DNA from: Pseudobdellovibrio sp.
Lineage (GTDB): Bacteria; Bdellovibrionota; Bdellovibrionia; Bdellovibrionales; Bdellovibrionaceae
Direction of reading: 5' to 3'
Assembly (NCBI GenBank): GCA_023701385.1
Contig: JAMPXC010000002.1
Coordinates: 1 to 64,000 of the forward strand
DNA length: 64,000 nucleotides
The notes beneath the pieces were generated by a model. The model saw nothing but the letters and a program-made list of their open reading frames with translations. It did not search any database and was not told where the DNA came from. Of this stretch, positions 29,176-38,114 are shown piece by piece; within the stretch, counting starts at the first letter, position 1, and each line of letters opens with the position of its first letter. The position numbers and the translations under genes were made by a program.

Positions 29176-30814
29176 AAGCTAGACGTACACCATCATCTAT
29201 GACCGAAGTCAATTTTTCGTTATTAGATTTGATTGTTTGTAAGTGAGTTTCGATCTTTTTTGATAGAGCTGGCGAAAGTTTGCTCATATAAGCAATTTCC
29301 AGAAGCTCAACGTATAATAACCACTGATCTGTGGCTTCGTTTAAGCACTTATCAAATAAAGCCATGGTCGTTGAATCTGACCACTCTGTGCGGCTTTTAC
29401 GGTAATCACGAATGTTTTGGTAAAGCGCAAATAACTGCTTTTGTTCAGCCGAATAATTCGGAGTAGGCACTCGCGCCGCCACGAAATCATCAGTATCACC
29501 GTAAGCTTTACGATCAGCAGGGCCACCGAATACAGACACCACTTTGTGGCCAACTGTGATATCAAAGTTACCCCATTCCGGTTGGAATAAAATTTGGTCT
29601 TTGTATTTCACCGTACAGTTTTTAAAAGTCATGATGCCGTTTTCAGTTTTAGCTAAATCGCCAGTCACTGTAAAACCCGAATCGTATTGTAACGATTGAC
29701 CTACTTGTGTGTAGTTTCCTAACGGAAAGCTGTAACCATGTTGGTGATATTCTTTATTGTGACCTGAAAGCTGTTGGTCGTTTTTACTGATTTGTGTTGG
29801 ACCCGAAAATTTAATGTAAACGATATTGCCTGCTGAATCTTGAATGTATTCAGAAACAACGCCACTGATTTGCAGACCTGTATCTAGTTGAACTGTATTT
29901 ACCGACTTAGCTTGAATCGCTTTATCTAAACCAGTTTTACCACCTACACGGTAAGCCATTTTCTCGGCCATTTCGTGAAGCACTTGAACAAGAGTTTTAA
30001 AATCAGGAGTCACAAATAATTGCGGTTGTGGTTCAGTGATATCGTAAGTTTGTTTGATGCAATCAACTGTTAAAGGAATTTTTTTAACTTTGTCAGATAA
30101 GCACCATTTCGATTCACCAACAGAAGATAATAAGCCCGCACCGAAAATTTTTGGTTTATCGACTGAACCTACTAAACCGTACTCAGCTGTCCACCAGTTC
30201 ATGCGCGATAATTCAGTGGCTTCGGATACGTGAGTTGAAGCTTTAATTGTGGCCTCTAATTTTTTCTCTGACTGAGCGATTTGTTCAGCTGTTGATGTTG
30301 GATTTTCTTTAACATCAGATAATTCGCGAATCGCTTCGTATAAATCTAAATCTTCTTTGCTGATAATCGCTTTTTTCGCGACTTGCGCATACTCTTTTAA
30401 GTACGCGGCGTATTCTGGATCAACGATGATCGGTGCGTGGCCTGCCGCTTCGTGAACGATATCTGGAGCCGGCGTATAAAGTAAGTGATCAATTGTTCTC
30501 ATATCAGAAGCAATCGGTAAGATGGATAATGATTGCAATTCCATAAACGCTGCTGGTGGAATAAATCCAGAAACCGGCATAGCTGTCCAACCGAAGTTTT
30601 TAAGTTTTGCACTCATTTCTTCGATACGCGGGATTTGATCTTCAGAAATTCCTGTTTTTTCTAAACCTTCGATATAAACCGGATGCGCATTTTTAGATAA
30701 AAAATCTTTAAGCTGACGTAAACAGTAGCGCCATGTGGCCTGATCAACAGGTGTGTAGCGTGCATAGTTTTGATCAACACAGTATTTTTTTAAATGCTGG
30801 GGAAGTTCATTCAT
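29168..30814 (-). CDS. Aromatic amino acid (phenylalanine 4-) hydroxylase with C-terminal extension
   Basis: DIVHEAAGHAPIIVDPEYA, WWTAEYGLVG, GAGLLSSVGE biopterin-hydroxylase motifs followed by about 250 aa of extra sequence. Confidence 0.87.
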   Translation of the reverse strand: MNELPQHLKKYCVDQNYARYTPVDQATWRYCLRQLKDFLSKNAHPVYIEGLEKTGISEDQIPRIEEMSAKLKNFGWTAMPVSGFIPPAAFMELQSLSILPIASDMRTIDHLLYTPAPDIVHEAAGHAPIIVDPEYAAYLKEYAQVAKKAIISKEDLDLYEAIRELSDVKENPTSTAEQIAQSEKKLEATIKASTHVSEATELSRMNWWTAEYGLVGSVDKPKIFGAGLLSSVGESKWCLSDKVKKIPLTVDCIKQTYDITEPQPQLFVTPDFKTLVQVLHEMAEKMAYRVGGKTGLDKAIQAKSVNTVQLDTGLQISGVVSEYIQDSAGNIVYIKFSGPTQISKNDQQLSGHNKEYHQHGYSFPLGNYTQVGQSLQYDSGFTVTGDLAKTENGIMTFKNCTVKYKDQILFQPEWGNFDITVGHKVVSVFGGPADRKAYGDTDDFVAARVPTPNYSAEQKQLFALYQNIRDYRKSRTEWSDSTTMALFDKCLNEATDQWLLYVELLEIAYMSKLSPALSKKIETHLQTIKSNNEKLTSVIDDGVRLAYA

Positions 30815-30819
30815 CATGT

Positions 30820-31788
30820 TTATAACCAAGTGTCTTTTTGAGTCAGATAATTTTTAACGTAATCTTCAATAGCTTTTTCAAGCGGCCACTGTGGTTCAGA
30901 CATGCCAGCTTGTTTCCACTTCGCCATGTTGGCTAGTGTGTAATACTGATATTGGTTTTTAATATCTTCAGGCATATCAAGCCATTTGATTTTTTGTTCT
31001 TTACCTAAAGCTTTAAATAAAGCATCAGCCATGTCTAACCAAGAACGAGTTTCACCGTAACCCATGTTGTAAATACCACTGGCAGGCTTTTTCTCCATGA
31101 TTTCGGCCATCCAACGAACAACGTCTTTCACATAGACGAAATCGCGCACTTGGCGGCCGTCCATGTAATTGGCGTTGTAAGATTTAAACAAGCCTAAAGA
31201 ATCATGTTTTTGTAAGTGATGGTAAGATTTAAAAGCCACTGAGGCCATCGAACCTTTTTCGTATTCGTTTGGACCAAACACGTTAAAGAATTTTAAACCG
31301 TACCAGTTTTCAGGAGTGGCTTTTTGTTTTAAAGCCCAGCGATCCATAATCACTTTTGATTCGCCGTAAAGATTTAACGGTTTTAATTTTTCAGAATCAA
31401 ACGTGTCTTCAAATCCATTTTCGCCGGCACCGTAAGTGGCCGCCGATGAAGCATAGATCATATTTTTTTTGTAACGTGAACACCAGTCAAATAGACGTTG
31501 TGAATATAAGAAGTTATTTTCGTAAAGATATTCCCAGTCTTTTTCTGTTGTTGAAGAGCAAGCGCCCATGTGAATAATCCAAGTCACTTTTTTCTGAGCA
31601 TCTGGAGTTGATAAGAAGCTCCAAAGTTCATTGGCTTGAAAGAATTCGGCAAACTGTCTTTTTTGTAACAGGTTACGTTTAGTTAAGTCGACTGTGTCTG
31701 TAGCAATAATGTTTGTATGGCCCATTTGATTGAGCTGCCAAACCATTGCGCTTCCAATAAATCCATTGGCTCCGGTAACGATAATCAT
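30820..31788 (-). CDS. hldD: ADP-L-glycero-D-manno-heptose 6-epimerase
   Basis: MIIVTGANGFIGSAMVWQLNQMG, YASSAATYG, NLYGESK, FFNVFGPNEYEKGSMASVAF. ORF-track N-terminal extension judged non-coding. Confidence 0.92.
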   Translation of the reverse strand: MIIVTGANGFIGSAMVWQLNQMGHTNIIATDTVDLTKRNLLQKRQFAEFFQANELWSFLSTPDAQKKVTWIIHMGACSSTTEKDWEYLYENNFLYSQRLFDWCSRYKKNMIYASSAATYGAGENGFEDTFDSEKLKPLNLYGESKVIMDRWALKQKATPENWYGLKFFNVFGPNEYEKGSMASVAFKSYHHLQKHDSLGLFKSYNANYMDGRQVRDFVYVKDVVRWMAEIMEKKPASGIYNMGYGETRSWLDMADALFKALGKEQKIKWLDMPEDIKNQYQYYTLANMAKWKQAGMSEPQWPLEKAIEDYVKNYLTQKDTWL

Positions 31789-31867
31789 GCTTTTGAGTAT
31801 CTGGCATGACACTTCACATTCGCAAGGGTTTTTACTCTCAAAACCCTGTTGTTGTTTGGTTGGCACG

Positions 31868-31892
31868 CAAAAAAGCCATACTGGCTTTTTTG
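31868..31892. terminator. Terminator-like hairpin upstream of hldD
   Basis: CAAAAAAGCCA-TAC-TGGCTTTTTTG, 11-bp perfect arms. Confidence 0.7.
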
Positions 31893-32045
31893 TGATCACA
31901 TTTGAAAAACTTTCCTGATGCCGGGGCAGATAGCCATTTAATTGGTTTTGAGAGGGGAAAATTGTGGCCTTAAGGTTGCTCTATTTTGTCACTGGGAAGG
32001 TTCTGCTAGAACCGATTCGGGGAATGTAACTGGGGTGTTTTTATT

Positions 32046-33650
32046 ATGCGTTCGTGGGGAATAGTATTTACGATAGCCATGGGGTTTTTGATGGGGTTCG
32101 TGCTGGCAGGGGTCGGGGGGATCTCTGCGGGGCTACAGGCTGCTCAAACTCAATCAAAATTAGAAATCAGCAAAGTCGAAGAATACTGGGCAAAATCTGG
32201 TTTAGATGAATCAGAATTGCGTAAACTCGTTAACGATAAAACATGTCATTTATCTGAAAAATACTTTTTAGCCTGCGTAAATTCTGTGAATAATGCCTTA
32301 GCTTTAACGTCTGAACGTTTGGGTTTAACGGGTGAAATCTGGCCGGCCTACGCTGAAACAACAAGCTTGGATAATTTTAAAGAAAAAGAAACATTACAAC
32401 CGTTTTCAAAAATCTATAAAGAGCACATCAACACAAGTTTTTCATTCGATAAACTGTGGGATTTAATCTTAAAGAAAGCTGACGATAAAATTCCTGCACG
32501 CTATTTATTAGCTCAAGGGATTAACGGTTACCTATCTGTTAGTAAAGATCCGCACACTTATATTTTACCGATGGCGTACTTTGATCAAGTCAGTTCTACG
32601 TCTGAGCGTTCACCGTTTTTCGTAGGTCTTAGCTTTGAAAAAGACAACTACGGTCAATTACGCATTAAAAAAGTAGTTCGCAATTCAGATGCCGCTCAAG
32701 GTGGTTTAGAAGTTGGCGATGTTGTAAGTTCACTGAACGGACAAAAAGCTGATTCATTAAGCTTAGCTGATGCGAGCCAAATGTTAAGAGACCGTAACAT
32801 TCGTATTTTTAATTTTATCGTTAAACGTGATGGCGCAACATTAGTTAAAAATGTTCAACGTAGTTACCGTGTTTTAAGCCAAGTTTACTCTGAAGTTGTG
32901 ACGGGCACTCGTAATTTTGGTGTGATTACAGTTTCTAAATTTTCAACGAACACTTGTAATGAAGTTCGCGATGCGATCTTTGGTATGGCTGATAAAAACA
33001 TTTCAGGTTTAGTTTTAGATTTACGTGACAATCCGGGTGGTCGTTTATCAGAAGCGGCTTGTTTGACGGGTTTATTTATTGGCCAAGATAAAACAATTTA
33101 TTCAGTTCAATACTTTGATTTATCAAAATCTAACGAAGTGGTGTTAACAAGTGCTGAAAGAATTTATTCTGGTGCTTTAGCTGTTTTAGTGAATACCAAT
33201 TCAGCCAGCGCAGCTGAGTTATTTGCGGGAGCGATTCAAGAATACCGTCGCGGTATCGTGATCGGTGCAAAAACTTTCGGTAAAGGTACATTTCAAGAAA
33301 TCGAATCTTGGGAGAAGTCTGAAAAAATCGGTTACTTCAGAACTAAAGGTTTCTACTTATTGCCAAGCGGCCGTTCGACTCAGTTTTACGGAGTAACTCC
33401 TGATATTGAATTACCAGAAGCGGTCACTAGTGATGCCAGCGAAGAGAATAACTACATCAATCCAATTAAGCCGGTGAATTTAGTTTCTTCGCATAAAAAT
33501 TTAGTGCTGCCACTGCAGACTTGCACGAAACAAAATAGCTTAAGTTTAACTGATGCAGTGATCTCTAAAGCGATTGATAATCTGTCTTGCACAGAGCTTA
33601 TGTCATTCGTGGCTTTACAGTACAACAGCAATGAAACCGCTCCGGAATAA
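32046..33650 (+). CDS. S41-family C-terminal processing peptidase with PDZ domain
   Basis: PDZ region AAQGGLEVGDVVSSLNGQKADSLSL, GLVLDLRDNPGG, VLVNTNSASAAELFAGAIQEY, GAKTFGKGTFQ. Confidence 0.92.
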   Translation: MRSWGIVFTIAMGFLMGFVLAGVGGISAGLQAAQTQSKLEISKVEEYWAKSGLDESELRKLVNDKTCHLSEKYFLACVNSVNNALALTSERLGLTGEIWPAYAETTSLDNFKEKETLQPFSKIYKEHINTSFSFDKLWDLILKKADDKIPARYLLAQGINGYLSVSKDPHTYILPMAYFDQVSSTSERSPFFVGLSFEKDNYGQLRIKKVVRNSDAAQGGLEVGDVVSSLNGQKADSLSLADASQMLRDRNIRIFNFIVKRDGATLVKNVQRSYRVLSQVYSEVVTGTRNFGVITVSKFSTNTCNEVRDAIFGMADKNISGLVLDLRDNPGGRLSEAACLTGLFIGQDKTIYSVQYFDLSKSNEVVLTSAERIYSGALAVLVNTNSASAAELFAGAIQEYRRGIVIGAKTFGKGTFQEIESWEKSEKIGYFRTKGFYLLPSGRSTQFYGVTPDIELPEAVTSDASEENNYINPIKPVNLVSSHKNLVLPLQTCTKQNSLSLTDAVISKAIDNLSCTELMSFVALQYNSNETAPE

Positions 33651-33780
33651 GTGAACGACCAAGCGCTTATCCGGCCGTTGTCAAAAGCCTATACAGCTAT
33701 AAACACTTAAAATCCCTTTAATTTGCGCCTTATTTTGAGCTTACTTTTGCTATGGTTTACCTCGAGCAAAGGAGCTTAAG

Positions 33781-34686
33781 GTGAAGTCTTTTATCCGTTA
33801 CATCGCAGTCGTTAGTTTCGCGGTTTTAGCAATCACACAAATGGCCTTTGCCCAGGCTGCACAAGCTCCAACGTTAGAATCACTACTTATCATTCCTTCA
33901 GTAAAAAAGCTGTCTGTGCGTGAACGTGCGATTCATTACGCGTATACATTTTTAAATAATAAAACACCTTACGTGGTTGAACCATTGGGTGAAGGTCCGC
34001 AAGGCGATATTTCTACAGCTCCGCTTTACCGCTTTGATGGTTTTGATTGTACAACGTTTGTTGAAACAGTGATGGGGTTATCGTTTTCATCAAGCCCTGC
34101 TGAGTTTCAAGCACGTATGAATCAAATTCGCTACAAAAACGGGTCTGTGGATTATGTGATGCGAAATCACTTCACAAGTGTTGATTGGATTCCGAATAAC
34201 CAAGCTTACGGTTTTGTAAAAGACATCACTATGGCGGTGGGAGGCCAGTACACGCGCTGGTCACAAACGTGGATTGATAAAGCCGGCTGGTACGCTAAAA
34301 AAGGCGAAGAGTATGCAGAGCTTGGTGCTGGTATTCCGCAAGTGCTGGCGCAGTTACCATATCTAAGTAAAGAAGATTTAATCAATAACCCTGCATTAGT
34401 AGACCGTATTCCCTCAGGAAGTATTTTTAGCTTAGTTCGCCCGAACTGGGATTTAGTAAAAGCTGCTGGAACTCGTATGGATGTATCGCACCAAGGTTTT
34501 TTAATTCGTGAAGACGGCGTTTTATACATGGTGCATGCAAGTAATGGCGCGGGCCGCGATGGTAGCGACAACTATATGGGTGTTAAGAAAGAATCTTTAA
34601 CCAGCTACATTAGTCGAGTTATGCTAAGCAAAGAGACTATGGCTGGTTTTAATATTTTAGCTCTTCCGAATAGAACGTTAAATTGA
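33781..34686 (+). CDS. DUF1460-family secreted protein (amidase-like)
   Basis: Signal peptide; FDGFDCTTFVETVMGLS, DWIPNN, VSHQGFLIREDGVLYMVHASN. Confidence 0.82.
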   Translation: MKSFIRYIAVVSFAVLAITQMAFAQAAQAPTLESLLIIPSVKKLSVRERAIHYAYTFLNNKTPYVVEPLGEGPQGDISTAPLYRFDGFDCTTFVETVMGLSFSSSPAEFQARMNQIRYKNGSVDYVMRNHFTSVDWIPNNQAYGFVKDITMAVGGQYTRWSQTWIDKAGWYAKKGEEYAELGAGIPQVLAQLPYLSKEDLINNPALVDRIPSGSIFSLVRPNWDLVKAAGTRMDVSHQGFLIREDGVLYMVHASNGAGRDGSDNYMGVKKESLTSYISRVMLSKETMAGFNILALPNRTLN

Positions 34687-34698
34687 TAGCCTTAATTC

Positions 34699-35325
34699 AT
34701 GAAAAGAATTTTCGCCATCGTAAGTTCACTATTTATTGCTGTTGGATCAAGCGTTTCGTTTTCTTCAGATGGCAGCGATCGACTGCCTCACTGTGTGAGT
34801 GAAGTTCGCGACATTGAAATTATTAAAAATAAAATTAAGCTCAACTCTAAGAACGATAATAAATACGATGGTTACAAAGAAGCTTTTGCTAGTGATTCTG
34901 ATGCAGAATTAATGGCGCGTTTAATCTATGCTGAAACAAAAGCTACAAAGTGCGAAAAATTAAATTCTTCGATTGTTCCAGTGATTACTAAAGTGATTTC
35001 AAATCGCGTGAAAACCAAAAAAGGTGACGTGAAAGCCGTTGTGTTTGAGCGTGATCAGTTTGCTTCTAGCTTAAATATTTACTCTGAGTCGAATTACAAA
35101 GATTTTTTATGCCCGAATGATTCTAAGCTTTGGGCTATGGCTTTAAACGAAGCTTCTGAGGCTTTAGCTGATAAAGCAACGCCTACAGCGACAGTAAATT
35201 ACTTTTTATACAAGCATAGCGCACGTTGGACGAAAGAACCTTGGTCATTAGACGAAGACACTTCGTTAGTTAAAGGGAGTGTCAGAGACTGTATTAAAGC
35301 GTTTAAGAACCCGGGTTATAAGTAA
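34699..35325 (+). CDS. SleB-like cell wall hydrolase
   Basis: ELMARLIYAETKA, VISNRVKTKKGDVKAVVFERDQFASSLN. Confidence 0.75.
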   Translation: MKRIFAIVSSLFIAVGSSVSFSSDGSDRLPHCVSEVRDIEIIKNKIKLNSKNDNKYDGYKEAFASDSDAELMARLIYAETKATKCEKLNSSIVPVITKVISNRVKTKKGDVKAVVFERDQFASSLNIYSESNYKDFLCPNDSKLWAMALNEASEALADKATPTATVNYFLYKHSARWTKEPWSLDEDTSLVKGSVRDCIKAFKNPGYK

Positions 35326-35327
35326 TA

Positions 35328-36428
35328 TTATTTTTCACTCAAGGTGCGCTCGATTCCAGAGAAGAAAGTATTTACTCTTTCTTGCATAAGGCTCTTATCA
35401 AGCACGGGGCTATTATCAATGACCTGTTGAACGGCTTCTTTGTGGCTTAAGGCATATGTAGCTACAGTGTAAGTTTGATTACGATATTCTTCGCTGATGA
35501 ATTCGCCACTGATTGATTTTTTAAGCCACTCGCCATCATCGCCCCAGTTTTGCAAAGACCATTGTTTGTAAGCGTGAGCTGTACCCATGTATTTAGAATC
35601 AATAACCATTCCTGTCAGATCAAAATCATAGGGAACCATCGTTACAGCTTTTGATTCGCCTTCGCGAACTAGCAAGATGGTATTGTGTTCTCCGCCACTG
35701 TCTACATCGGTGTGCATAAGAAAGCGCGTCGATAATTTAAACGCAATATTATTCTCTGGTACTGGGGCGTAGATAATATCAGCCTTAACTTTTTTGATAT
35801 GTTTTAAGCCGTAGCGTTTAGCCATGTTTGATTTTGGTTCAAGAAAGAAAGCCAGAGCTTCGGCGACGACACCGCCATCAAGGTTTTTATAGGTGATGCG
35901 TACAGAGCGGGTTTTTAAAGTCATAAAACCAAGGGCTTCAAGCATTTTGTAAGCTGTCTGTTCGCGAAGAATTTGTTGCACGTTAACATCTGTATCTTTG
36001 ATAACGCCAGTACCTTGGCAATGCGTGGCTAGCTTTACATCTTCAGAAATTCCTTTAAATGGAGTCAGTGTTAAATCAGTTTTTTGGATATCAAAATAAA
36101 TTCTGATCGGGCGAAAGTTTTGACAAAATGTCTGTTTTGATTCACCACGCAGACTTAACTTAACATCGATTGCTTGTTGCCCATTGGTGTCTGTAAAATA
36201 AATTAATTTAGCAGGAACTTTCGTCGGAGATGATTTCGGAAGCTTCAAAAAAACGTTAAAATCAGCCACAAGTTCTAATCTTAGAGTGCTGTCTTCGGCA
36301 AAAAGCGGAATTGGGGATTTAGCCTCTGGATACACACCGGCAAGCAAAGATTCTACAGCTAAAACCTTAGAGGTCACCAGTAGGATTCCACAAATTAATG
36401 TAAACAGAGATCTAATTGTCGAACCCAT
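35328..36428 (-). CDS. Secreted CotH-like protein (tentative)
   Basis: Signal peptide; KLSLRGESKQTFC, REQTAYKMLEALGFMTLKTRSVRITY, VPYDFDLTGMV reminiscent of the CotH kinase family. Confidence 0.55.
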   Translation of the reverse strand: MGSTIRSLFTLICGILLVTSKVLAVESLLAGVYPEAKSPIPLFAEDSTLRLELVADFNVFLKLPKSSPTKVPAKLIYFTDTNGQQAIDVKLSLRGESKQTFCQNFRPIRIYFDIQKTDLTLTPFKGISEDVKLATHCQGTGVIKDTDVNVQQILREQTAYKMLEALGFMTLKTRSVRITYKNLDGGVVAEALAFFLEPKSNMAKRYGLKHIKKVKADIIYAPVPENNIAFKLSTRFLMHTDVDSGGEHNTILLVREGESKAVTMVPYDFDLTGMVIDSKYMGTAHAYKQWSLQNWGDDGEWLKKSISGEFISEEYRNQTYTVATYALSHKEAVQQVIDNSPVLDKSLMQERVNTFFSGIERTLSEK

Positions 36429-36662
36429 AATATCACCTCGCGATAGTCTTTTTTAGGAGAGCAAGGCTAGGGCCATCGTTAGTCGCCTTAAAACCAGTAA
36501 TAGAGCTTTAGTGTTTACCGAAGTAAAAATTTATGGCGATAGGCCTTTTTTGGAAAGCGTTGTTAAACGTGTAGCCGTCAATAATTTAGACGCTTAAGAA
36601 ACTCTTGCAACCAGAGCAGATAACTCACATATTGGCCCTCTTTTATGAGAAAGTAACCCATT

Positions 36663-37721
36663 ATGAAAATCCGTTCGTTTTTATTATTATTTATCTTCTC
36701 TTTTTCAAGCGTAAGTTTCGCTAACTATTTACATTTTGACGGAAAGTTAAACCAGTATTGGGAGCTTGATACTGAAAGCATGAAACAACATTGCGCAAGC
36801 CACAACCCCTACACATGGCAAGCGATCGCGCAAAAGATGATTTCGGTAAAACCAATCCAAAATAAAATTCCAGATTTAAATCAAGACGAAGTGATGGTGA
36901 TCAGAAACTTATTGATCAGCGCTGCGTACAATCGTTTATTCACGCACTCTTTAAAATTACAGAACTCAAAAGCTCCAACGGTAAAATACATTTGGATCGC
37001 TGCTGGTTCACAAGCTTCGGTGACTGTAGGCCACGCGCTTCAAGCAGGGTTAGCTGATCAGTACCCGTTAGGTTCGCGCCAGCGCAAAATCTTTAGACGA
37101 TTAGAATCGCTTCATAAAGATGTGCCGTTAGTTCCATTACTTTTATTATCGAACATCGACAGAATCAAAAGTTTAACAGCTGATGGTAACTGGAAAGTAT
37201 ATTCAGATATTTACTGGCAGCATCTAGCGTACACAGCTTGTGGGTATGACGAGATCGTGGCGTTAAATAAAAAGATGATGCAAGATGAGCCAATGCGCGC
37301 GTCTCACTACGAAAAGTTCTTATTCGTGTGGAACGACATGGAATCTGGCCGCTACTTGGACGCCAATAAAAAGCTAATCTACATTGAACAGCACAATATC
37401 TTACAACCACAGTTGTACGATCCCTTCGACGCACAAACAGCAAGTGCTCTTGGCCTATTTAACGGTTTAGCAAAAGCTGATTTAGCAGGGCCAGGTGGCA
37501 GAAAGATCGATAGCTTTAATAAGTATTCGATCAAACACTTGGTGTATCCAAACTTAGCCCACTTTCCAACACGCTTTGAATGGCAGAAGTACGTTGTGAC
37601 TGAGCAGGCGTTGTACTTACAAGAGCTTGGCACTATTCCAACGATTCAGGCTGTGTTACAGCCGTCGTTGCTTGAGTCGTATCAGGTTATTAACGATTAT
37701 TTTTTGCTGATAAAGAAATAA
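36663..37721 (+). CDS. Secreted hypothetical protein
   Basis: Signal peptide MKIRSFLLLFIFSFSSVSFA; 352 aa. Confidence 0.7.
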   Translation: MKIRSFLLLFIFSFSSVSFANYLHFDGKLNQYWELDTESMKQHCASHNPYTWQAIAQKMISVKPIQNKIPDLNQDEVMVIRNLLISAAYNRLFTHSLKLQNSKAPTVKYIWIAAGSQASVTVGHALQAGLADQYPLGSRQRKIFRRLESLHKDVPLVPLLLLSNIDRIKSLTADGNWKVYSDIYWQHLAYTACGYDEIVALNKKMMQDEPMRASHYEKFLFVWNDMESGRYLDANKKLIYIEQHNILQPQLYDPFDAQTASALGLFNGLAKADLAGPGGRKIDSFNKYSIKHLVYPNLAHFPTRFEWQKYVVTEQALYLQELGTIPTIQAVLQPSLLESYQVINDYFLLIKK

Positions 37722-37844
37722 TTACTCGTATCTTTAACTGACTGTCTTTAGTCTAATTTTTCATATAAATAAAAATATATTTTGCTATAAAGTTATTCTT
37801 TTCTATATACTTCATAATATCACTATTTAGCGTATGGGAGATAT

Positions 37845-38114
37845 ATGGGTATTGTTATTGCTTATGATGTGTCGGATAAGAATTCACAAATGAAAATGGA
37901 ACTCAAGTCCAAGGGATATACGGATTACTGGAATACCGATGGGGTTAGATACAACCTGCCAAATACTACGTTATTTCATCCAAATAAAAATACTGAGCAA
38001 GGGTTGCAAGACATGAAAGATGCAGCCGCAAGGTTAACTATTAGATTGCAGAGAGCGATAGCTGTTCCGAGTTCTCCGTTCAGTGCTATTCCTGGGGACC
38101 CACATTCTAATTAA
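37845..38114 (+). CDS. Small Cas2/VapD-like hypothetical protein
   Basis: N-terminal MGIVIAYDVSDKN (ferredoxin-like beta1 with Asp), YNLPNTTLFHPN. Confidence 0.6.
   Translation: MGIVIAYDVSDKNSQMKMELKSKGYTDYWNTDGVRYNLPNTTLFHPNKNTEQGLQDMKDAAARLTIRLQRAIAVPSSPFSAIPGDPHSN

Noticed and set aside
30820-31899. 37-aa N-terminal extension of HldD in the ORF track
   Set aside because: Begins at GTG, spans a terminator-like hairpin, and precedes the canonical MIIVTGANGFIG start.
37722-38114. Degenerate CRISPR-Cas locus around the Cas2-like gene
   Set aside because: No cas1 or effector genes and no regularly spaced repeats anywhere in the window.
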